Source: Solicoccozyma terricola (lineage: Eukaryota > Basidiomycota > Tremellomycetes > Filobasidiales > Piskurozymaceae). Taken from it: 64,000 bases of DNA. How positions within the stretch are numbered: the first letter of the stretch is position 1; each line of letters begins with the position of its first letter. A program made the translations under genes and the position numbers. Below are positions 56,176 through 64,000 of the stretch, in pieces. Below the pieces are notes generated by a model that made no database searches, was not told the origin of the DNA, and saw only the letters and a list, made by a program, of their open reading frames with translations. The stretch lies in NCBI GenBank assembly GCA_001600875.1, contig BCLD01000016.1, forward strand, positions 503,067 to 567,066, given 5' to 3'.

Positions 56176-57165
56176 GTTGAGTGTAGGAGGGTGTTGGTGG
56201 CTGTTGGCTGTTGGCTGTTGGCTGTTGTCTGTAGAAGTATATGTGTTGATTGAATTGGTGAATGGAGAGGAAGTGTGGATGACAATGGACAGTGTTATAT
56301 ACCCCTTCCCCGTTCTCTACAATAACAACAAACAACACTCAGACCAAGGTCAGCAGACACAATTCAACCAGCAAAGGACGCCTTTCTCGCCGGACCTGTG
56401 TTGCTGTGTTTCCTAATTGTAATTGTTTCAGTTGTGTCATGCGGAGCTACAGTTTGGATCTACACTAAGGCGGCCAGACGCAGCTGCTACACCGGTCCCG
56501 AACAATGGATGCCCGCGGAGGGGGGGTCGGAGCGGGGCGGCGGGCACGAGTGAGCGGCGATGGGCATGCCATAACCCCCCAATCGACATGAAAATAAATT
56601 CAGTTTTACGCCCCGGGGGCAGTGCAGGGCGCACCCGGGATCGGGATAATCCCCGAACCGAGCCTCGTGCTCCTCCGCTTCCTTCCGTCCTTCCATGTGG
56701 CTTGGCATGCGTAATTATCTCCCCGCTCTCGCTCTCGCTCTCGCACCCCCGGGCCCCGCCAACCGCACGGCGATAGGTCCGAACTCGATTTCGGCGTTGC
56801 ACGCCGATCGCTCTAGATCCCCCTTACGACGTCATTTTGCTGTGCCCCCCATTCGCATCGCAACCCAAGGGGTGGGTGGCATGTGGGGTTCATCCAGCAC
56901 CGTATACGCTTGCGCTAGGAGCGATGACGATGACGAAAAGGAAAAATTGGGTAAAACATTCATTTGAGCATACGTCCCCCTCTTTCCACCATGTTAGTAG
57001 TCTCAAAGGTACACCCTATTTTCCCGTTCCTCGGCTAAAACAAACACAAACGTTTACACATCCTTTCAAAAGCATCGCCTTCCCTCCTTCCCCTCCTTCC
57101 CCTCCTTCCCCCCCGCGCTCCTCCCCCCCTCCCCCCGCGCTCCTCCTTTCCTCCTCTAGTCTGTT
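56176..57165. other. Gene-free interval with a GC-rich island
   Basis: 990 bases between the lectin start and the flippase stop. 56440-56780 is markedly GC-rich for this window and includes several GGGGGG/CCCCGGG runs; 57070-57160 is a CCTTCCC repeat tract. The overlapping frames on both strands are compositional and carry no recognised motif. A non-coding RNA cannot be excluded, but no snRNA, snoRNA or tRNA signature was found. Confidence 0.4.
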
Positions 57166-60100
57166 CTAATACCCACTAGGTCGCTCCATACTAGTATCAT
57201 ATGCACGAATCAAACCAGCTTGACTCTGAGCTCCACCTTCCGTTTGGGAAAATGCAAAACCACGTTGTCGACGCATACGTTGGGTAGCTCTAACTTTCTT
57301 GATCGCTTTTTGGAATCTGAGTTGCGGGGGTGGGGGTTGGGGTTGTGGTGGGGGGTAAGCGACGTCAAAAGGTTTCCAAAAACAGGGGGGGGGGGAGAAA
57401 ACAACGTACTGCTCTTGACGTGGTCTATAATCAGACAAGTTGAATTTCTGAATCTCTTGTACGATATGATAATCCTGTGGCATGTACGTTCTTCGATAAC
57501 TAGAAGGCCCATTTCCAACCCCCGGCCAAAAAAGAAAAAAAAGGAAAAAAAAAAAAATTGACTTTCCATCAGCACTCCCTCAACGGACAACCCACATCCG
57601 GCGCCCCCCCTGGCCCACTGGCCCCCTCCCACATCCCACCAGACGAAAAAAAACTCACTATTTCCATACGTAATCCCTCAACAAACAAATCACAGGGAAA
57701 ACCAACAAACAAAAATAGAAAACTGGATCAGTCCATAATCTCGGTACAAGACCGATATATTCCTTTGAAATTCCAATATGTGGTGCAATCAAGGCGTATA
57801 GTGGTAATACGAGCAGAGTGAAAAAGAATGAACCGGGGATGGCTAGTGTGTGGGAGAAACGGTCGAAAGTGAAGGATTTAGAAGAAAAGGAAAAGGGGGG
57901 TTCCAACGTTCAGCAAGTGGGAACGACAGAGAAGGGATTTCTTTGCGGGGGTCGGCATCTCACCTGCTAATGTGTACTTTGTCCACAAGCTGTAGATGAC
58001 AACACCGGTTATCAATGATAAAACTTAGCTCGCTCTCTCTCCCCCTCCTCACACGCCTCAAAAACCGGACTCACTCTGAAATCAACGCGGCCTTGCCTAG
58101 CACCGTCACTAACACCATGAGATACAACGTCGTTCCCCAAAACCAAAGATCGATATTTCGTCCTCCACGTTGAATGAGATCACCCCAGAAAACACAGAGG
58201 GAAAAGGTGAAAAGGAGCTGCGAAACGGAGAAAAGAAGCAAATAATATAAGCCCGAGCCGCGCCACCAAAAAAAGAAACAATGAAGACACAACAGCTTCT
58301 CATCGACAAGCGTCACGTCGCACTCACCAAACTATGATAAAATGCATTCAACACCCACTGCCAGAACGCTCTTGGGTGGAAGAAGCTATTCGATTGTCCA
58401 AGATTATACAGCTGAGGATAACGATCTAGCATTCGAGCAGAAACGAATTGATCAAAGATACCGATGACGAGTGGAGGTAAGATGGTGAAGACGACATTGT
58501 ATCCGGACCAGGTCCAAGATTCAAAGGTAATTTGACCAGAGTAGTCATTGAAAATCGAGTACTGCAGGAGGGAAAATTTGTAGGCGGGGCAGGTAAGGAG
58601 AGTATTCCCCCACGGCACCAATCCGATACAAGGCCAAAACTCACCCAGAACTGCGTCATGTAAAGTACAATGTTCTTGTAGAATGAATCTAGCGAGAAAG
58701 AACGCATTTTGTCAGTATCCTTGCCACCCCCGCTCCCCCTCCCCCTCCCCCTTTCGCGCTCAGGACTCACAAAGAATCAGCTTGGACAGCCGGGTGTAAC
58801 TCCAGGCGCCATGGACCAATAACAGCTTCTTTAAAAAGCGGAACTGAGAGATCGCCACGTCCGCCGAACGTGCGGCTTGAAGCCCTTCGACACCAGAGAT
58901 TCCAACCCCAATATGCGCGGCTTGAATCATCGAAACATCGTTCGCGCCATCGCCAATCGCCAGCAGGATCGCTTTCTGGTTCTTCTTGACCAGCCTAACG
59001 ACCTGCGCCTTTTGAAGGGGTGATACACGGCCTGAAAGCATCAGATCATCAGTAAGACACGTAGACGCGATAGCCGGCGAATGAGCACTCACAGCAGATG
59101 ACAGCCTGATTATCCGCGATAAACGAGCATCAGAATGTCAGCGGTGACCCCAAAAGGCACGCTCGGCAGCGTTTTTTTTTTTTTTAACAGACCTTGCACA
59201 TGATAGCCAACTCTAGGAAGATCTTCGAGATCTCCTTCTCCAGTGCCCAAGTCAATGTCTTGCCATCGATAACCAACGCCAATTCTTCCGTATCACCAGC
59301 TTTCCGCTGATTCTTGATAGCAAAAAGCCGCTTGCTCAAGAAATCCTCCGTGTCGGCGGCGCTCTGCTCGTTGGCGATAACCTGTGTCCCAAAACCGCGA
59401 TAAACCTTCAGTGCTCCTTGGACGATGTGATTTCCACTCACAAGATTCATGGATTCTGAGATTAGTCGGCACGACATCCCGATGTTGATAGCAGTCTCTT
59501 GACGATCACCGGTTAAAACCCATATCTGCATCGAGTTTAGACCTGGGTAAGTCATCGAATGCTGATCAGCGGTAATCATCGTCTTACCTTGATCCCCGCC
59601 TGCTGCAACGTGTGAATGGTGTCCGGCACGCCATCCTGCAGCTTGTCCTCGATAGCTGTGGCTCCTAGCAGTAACAGATTTTGCTCAATAACCTCTGCCA
59701 CCTTCTCCAACGCCTCCGCACGACCGTTGATCTGTGCCGCCGCCTTGTTGTACAAGGCAGACCATTCCCGATACTCCTCCTCAGGTATGTTACGGTAAGC
59801 CAAGCATAGAGTTCGAAGTCCCTCAGTGGCATAGTCTTCAAGGTGAACCAAGGTCACATCAGATGTCCCCTGATTCGCTGCCAACCGCTCATAGATGACC
59901 GTGTCGGCACCCTTGCAATATATCTTGATCGACCCATCCGGCATGCGTACGATCGTCGACATGCGCTTTCTAGACGAGTTGAACTCGCAGACATTCAGGA
60001 TTTGGAACTCGGTCGAGTCGCCATTGATATCCACAAACACAGATTTGGGTTTGCGGACCTGAGTTGTGCGATCTCATTCAGCATCGGTCGGTCCAACTTA

Positions 60101-62967
60101 TATTCCTCGGCCACTTACATGGAATCGGTAACCCAGAAGCTCCGCACCAGAAACCAGCGCCGCCTCGTCGGGACTTGACGCCTGGTAAACGATTTTTTCG
60201 CCCTTGGTCTCCGGAATAACAGTGTGGCAGACGGACAACATGGTGAGGAATTCGCGGACAGCTGCTCCCTCCGAATCATTCTGACCCGCCCTTCGTTGTA
60301 GTTCGCTAAAGTTTTGCTGGCCTTGCTCACGTTTGGCTTCATCGACGGTCTGTGCATACATCGTTCCTGCAATGGAGCACTCGCGAAACTCCATCTCATT
60401 ACAGGTGAGCGTGCCGGTTTTGTCAGAGAAGATGTATTCCTAAGAAAGGTACATCTAATCAGTGGCGATTGGAGATTGGGCGATAGCGTGTCCACTCACG
60501 ATCTGACCAAGCTCTTCGACCAGAGAGGACGTCCGACAGACTGCAGGCGTATCCGTCCTTTCGTAGTACATGTCCAGATCCGAATTGATGAGTTGCGCTT
60601 GTTGGTATTTGACCACTTCCATTGTGACAATCAGACTGTGGAAGAATGGGTCAGCTGACGCTATGCTCTGACAACGGATGATCAGGAACTCACGAGATGG
60701 GGATCAAGTTGTTGTAGAGAACGATAAACGTCAAAATGTCTAAAAGAAAAGAAGGAAGGGATATCAGGTTCGCCACGGATTTCACCGGGAGGAGGGGCGG
60801 CCGCTACTCACCTTCGATGAATTGCTTGGCTACATGGGTAACAGTACCATCAGTTCCCAGAATCTCACTACAGAGACGCGCAATTCACTTACCCTTGTTT
60901 GGGGTTTCAGAGCCTAACCGCAAGTACCAGGACTGACTCGAGAAGAACCACTAGCAGAATTCAAAGAGCGCAATGAGTCATCACCCTAGCGCATCAATCT
61001 TCAAACCCACACTCACCGTCCTGATACTGCTACCGATAGTCGACACCACCGCCAAAACAAGGAGCAAACCAAACAACAAAATGATCCGATTGTTGACTTG
61101 CTTCTCGACTGCGGTACGTTTCACTGGGGAAGCGCTGGGCATCATACGATCTCCCAATTAGCTATTAATTTCCCGCACCTCTACACCGGAGAACCACGAC
61201 TCACGTTGCATTCTTCATCAATTTCGTTTGATGTCCCGCACTAACGACCATTCCATAAACCCATGAAGTGTTCCTAATCTGCGCGCCTCGAAGGAGCATC
61301 TGATCCGGGCCTAAGGGAATCGTCTTTTCCTCTCCATTGGACTGTATATGTAGTGTACCTTCATATGTGTAGAGAGATGCGTTCGGCGCCTCGGAAAGCA
61401 GATATCCAGATATTCGAGCGATAGAGGATGGGGATATCAGGTTCGATGTGTATGTAGACCCTTGTTTAATCTTGAGATTGGTCTCGCTGAGAGATTCCCG
61501 AGGCTCATTCAGCGATTCTTCCATATATGTCGAGTAACGCTCCTGAACTCACCCATCCAAGTTACTAGTTTCTACATAGCATAGACCCTCCGGTTCACTA
61601 CTCGCGAGGAGCACCATATCCGCCGGTATGAACTCATCGTTATCCAATCTCAAAATATCGCCAACTTTGACGTTTCTCCAAACTCGGGGTTCGAATGCAC
61701 CGATGAGTGGTTGTAGAGCTTTCGTTGGGTTGGAATTGAGTTGACGATCTTGTGAGTGTCGTTTCTACCATGGCCCGGGGGGGGGGGGGGAAATCAGCGG
61801 TTAATTTCATAATGGGGGATATAATCGTCGACGTACTAGATCCTCTTCTAATTCTTTGAATGCACTGGCCAGCAGTACAAGTCCGAGAGGAAGAATGGTT
61901 GTGTATTTGCTCGTAGGTGATACGCCTGGTATTTGTTGAATGCACGCTGGAGAGATGGTACGCAATTTTTTTTTCAGCGCCATCTCAGGTTGATATTTTA
62001 TGGGGAGAGAGAGAAGGTAAGACTCACCTGTGAACAAGAAAAACAAGTTTGCATATTTGCTGAATTGTTCTATCAAAGTTCAAAGGCGGTGCGGGTGTAC
62101 ATTAGCAACTACCTCCACTCCACTCCAATTCTTTCCACACATCTAAAAGGCGCTCACCAACGATGAATATCGGTAAGAACGTTATGATATTATATTTGCT
62201 TGTTGAAACGTAATTCCCTTTCCATTTCTTTCCCTCTGATTTATTACGAGGAGCATCATTCACCCATATAGTTCTAGGTTCGATTTCCTCCCCTCTACGA
62301 CCTGGTAACAAATCAGTCAAAGTACCACCTCCAAGTCCGAGTGTATAATCGAATGATTTAACTTTTTGGATAAACGACCGTCGTTGTCGTCGTGGAGGTC
62401 GAGAAGATCCTGAAGGTGTGAAATCCCAAGATAAAGATTCTACATTCTCATTTCCAGTTGGTGATGAGTTGATTGGGATTTTTTTATTAATCTCTGGTTC
62501 ATCGTAACCTCCTCCACCATGTCCATACTGTCCATTGTATGTTGAGCTTGTTTCTCCTGTTAATGGACCGTCGAATCCAGCGGGAACAGCACCAGCATGA
62601 GCTAGTGGGAGATCAAATTCAGATGCTGACGCGACGTTGACTGGTGGAAGATATCCACGTTGATGTGACGATGATGGGAAATCATCCTCGCTGGTTGGTA
62701 AATATACACCATAACCTCAAGTCAATCCACCGGCCAAATCGACCTTTTGGGGGGAAGGGGGGGGACTCACTCATCAAAGAATGGATCTAAACTGAATTGC
62801 TGAGCTTGTGTTGCTCTATTATCGTCTCCCAATCCAACCCCAACTTGATCAGATTCATCGAACGGATCTCGAGTCCCTGTATGACGTCCAGCTTCACGAG
62901 AAAAGCCGGAAGGACCTGCTGGGGGGGACGAGAGGAAGTCGTCGAATGGGTTCGGTTGGTGAGACAT
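57166..62967 (-). CDS. P4-type phospholipid flippase (Drs2-like)
   Basis: P4-ATPases move phosphatidylserine and phosphatidylethanolamine to the cytosolic leaflet at the trans-Golgi with a Cdc50 partner. The N-terminus [18 protein letters not shown] is disordered. Family motifs in order: [43 protein letters not shown]-like segment, [79 protein letters not shown], the phosphorylation site [112 protein letters not shown] and [20 protein letters not shown], followed by [15 protein letters not shown]-terminal membrane helices end in [20 protein letters not shown], and the tail carries [12 protein letters not shown], like the Drs2 regulatory tail. About 1300 aa and roughly 20 introns, several with sense C runs (57385-57395, 61777-61790). 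Confidence 0.93.
61777..61790. repeat. 14-nt G run in a flippase intron (C in sense)
   Basis: The homopolymer follows CCC and sits between exons encoding the actuator-domain start. It is another sense-strand C tract within an intron. Confidence 0.8.
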
Positions 62968-63536
62968 TTGACCAAAGTGGAAGAATGGGGAAATCTGCAG
63001 CTCCGAGGAGGAGATGAGATGGGGAGACTAGCTCTTTGTTTGAGTGATATGAACTCGTGTCTAATGTGCTGGCCGGGGTGGTGTAGATGGGGGGAAGTGA
63101 TGATGGATGGATATAAGGGATGTGGGAGATTGGGCTGGCTTGGATTGAATAGTGACGAAGCAGTCTTCACAGCATCCCCTCTCCCCTCCCCCCACCCCCC
63201 CCGTTCCCTCCGACACGTGAAAGTATCACCCCTTTGCAACACAAGTAAACAACGCGATCACCTCGAGGTAACATCCACCCCCTGCAACGACCAACAACAA
63301 CGACAACGCCGATAACACGACGACTTGGCAACTCCACGACCTTCTTTTTAGCAAACCCCTACAGCTCGTTTCATTCCCCTTTCCCACCTTCTTTAACATC
63401 ATCAACGTACTGGACGCTCGCTCCGAACTGACGGATTCTCAACAAATCGTAAACAAACCCCCCCCCCCCCCCCCGCTCCGGTCTTCAGTAGCTATCCACC
63501 TCTATTCCAACCACCTATCTTCACTCCAAAACCATC
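62968..63536. promoter_or_regulatory. Divergent promoter of the flippase gene and the gene at 63537
   Basis: 569 bases. CACGTG (E-box) lies at 63214-63219 and a C17 run at 63458-63474, close to the downstream start codon. No coding exon is seen; open frames on both strands are mirror products of low-complexity sequence. Confidence 0.45.
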
Positions 63537-64000
63537 ATGTCGTCCTCTGAAGAGGATGACTTCCAAATCGAATCGGAAAGCGAACAAGAATGGGACGTCG
63601 CACCGAAGAAAGGGAAAGTTGACGCTCCTGCTCTGAAAGGCAAGGGGAAAACTGAGGGTAGCAAGGTCAGTTAAAAATAAAATAAAATAAAAATCATCTC
63701 AACTCCACACACACCCCCGCATCTGACGTCGTTCATCACAACCAATCATCTACCAACTTTTTCACAGGCTACAATCAAACCCAAAGCCGTTCCCAAACCC
63801 AAAGCCGCTCCTAAGCCTCGCGCCAAAGCTCCTCTCAAATCGAAACCCAATCTTCCAAACGACTCTCACTCATCCTCCGACGTTGATATGGACCATGACG
63901 TCTCCGGAATCCCAGATGATATTTTAGATATAGACGATGATGAGGATGCAGATAAGACGATTGAGAGTACAATCAAGAAGGTTGCAAAGTTGGCTACGGG
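63537..64000 (+). CDS. N-terminus of a nuclear protein, possibly DNA topoisomerase II (partial)
   Basis: Exon 1 (63537-63665) reads MSSSEEDDFQIESESEQEWD and a Lys-rich stretch; exon 2 starts at 63778 with ATIKPKAVPKPKAAPKPRAK and runs to the window edge through DVSGIPDDILDIDDDEDADK and TIESTIKKVAKLATG. The alternating acidic and Lys/Pro/Ala-rich composition resembles the disordered N-terminal extension of basidiomycete topoisomerase II, which precedes the ATPase domain. No domain is visible in the part present, so this identity is a weak guess; other nuclear proteins fit too. The gene continues beyond 64000. Confidence 0.45.

Noticed and set aside
56437..56802. Overlapping GC-rich open frames on both strands, or a possible ncRNA
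   Set aside because: Long frames are expected by chance in GC-rich DNA; there is no Sm site, snoRNA box or tRNA pattern that I could support.

Overview
The window looks like nuclear DNA of a basidiomycete yeast, probably a Tremellomycete related to Cryptococcus or Kwoniella. Genes are close together on both strands. Almost every gene is cut by many short introns (mostly about 45-120 nt) with GTRNGT donors, CTRAY-like branch sites and short pyrimidine tracts. The protein set is a eukaryotic housekeeping set: Paf1 complex, Mediator, ORC, SF3b, NatB, TFIIIB and a P4-ATPase. The sequence is a draft: it holds a 100-base N gap and scattered single Ns, nearly all beside C/G homopolymers. All gene models were made by eye by joining reading frames at splice signals. 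Outer coordinates are start to stop codon; UTRs are not defined.

Layout. 0.4-1.7 kb (+): a disordered protein of unknown function. 1.9-6.6 kb (-): a tandem run of a Bin3/MePCE RNA-capping methyltransferase, CDC73 of the Paf1 complex and a DPB4/POLE3 histone-fold protein. 6.9-8.5 kb (+): an OM14-like mitochondrial outer-membrane protein. 8.6-9.7 kb (-): the PLP-homeostasis protein of the YggS/PROSC family. 9.9-14.3 kb (+): a secreted GH35 beta-galactosidase with many introns. 14.4-16.9 kb (-): a probable Mediator subunit 1. 17-18.9 kb: a long gene-free stretch with an unusual palindromic repeat array. 18.9-20.8 kb (+): a secreted, highly acidic, Cys-containing protein ending in dibasic-flanked peptides. 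21-24.1 kb (+): an S9 peptidase. 24.2-27.1 kb (-): ORC4. 27.4-29.2 kb (-) and 30-33 kb (+): a divergent pair, a TauD/Jlp1-type dioxygenase and a Dal5/Soa1-type transporter, which may form a sulfonate-use module. 33.2 kb (-): an intron-containing tRNA-Val(AAC). 33.6-36.5 kb (+): an ammonium transporter. 36.6-38.2 kb (-): SF3B4/Hsh49. 38.4-41.2 kb (+): BDP1 of TFIIIB. 41.4-43.2 kb (+): an Hst3/4-type sirtuin. 43.5-44.3 kb (-): VPS55. 45.1-47.7 kb (+): an R3H-SUZ RNA-binding protein. 48-49.7 kb (+): a cyclophilin-40. 49.8-54.1 kb (-): the NatB auxiliary subunit (NAA25/Mdm20). 54.4-56.2 kb (-): a secreted protein with two ricin-B-type lectin domains. 57.2-63 kb (-): a Drs2-type P4-ATPase flippase. 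63.5 kb to the edge (+): the start of a protein that may be DNA topoisomerase II.

The most unusual signals are: (1) a short palindromic GCTCGCT..CGTTCGCG repeat family, seen as an intergenic array and inside two unusually long introns where it reaches the 5' splice site; (2) long C homopolymers inside introns, almost always C on the sense strand; (3) a possible Kex2-processed peptide at the C-terminus of the acidic secreted protein; (4) the Jlp1-like/Dal5-like divergent pair; (5) GC-AG introns, a 17-nt exon, and paired TGACGTG sites in divergent promoters. I saw no CRISPR array, no transposase or reverse transcriptase, no provirus and no rRNA. Most of the window is ordinary housekeeping sequence.
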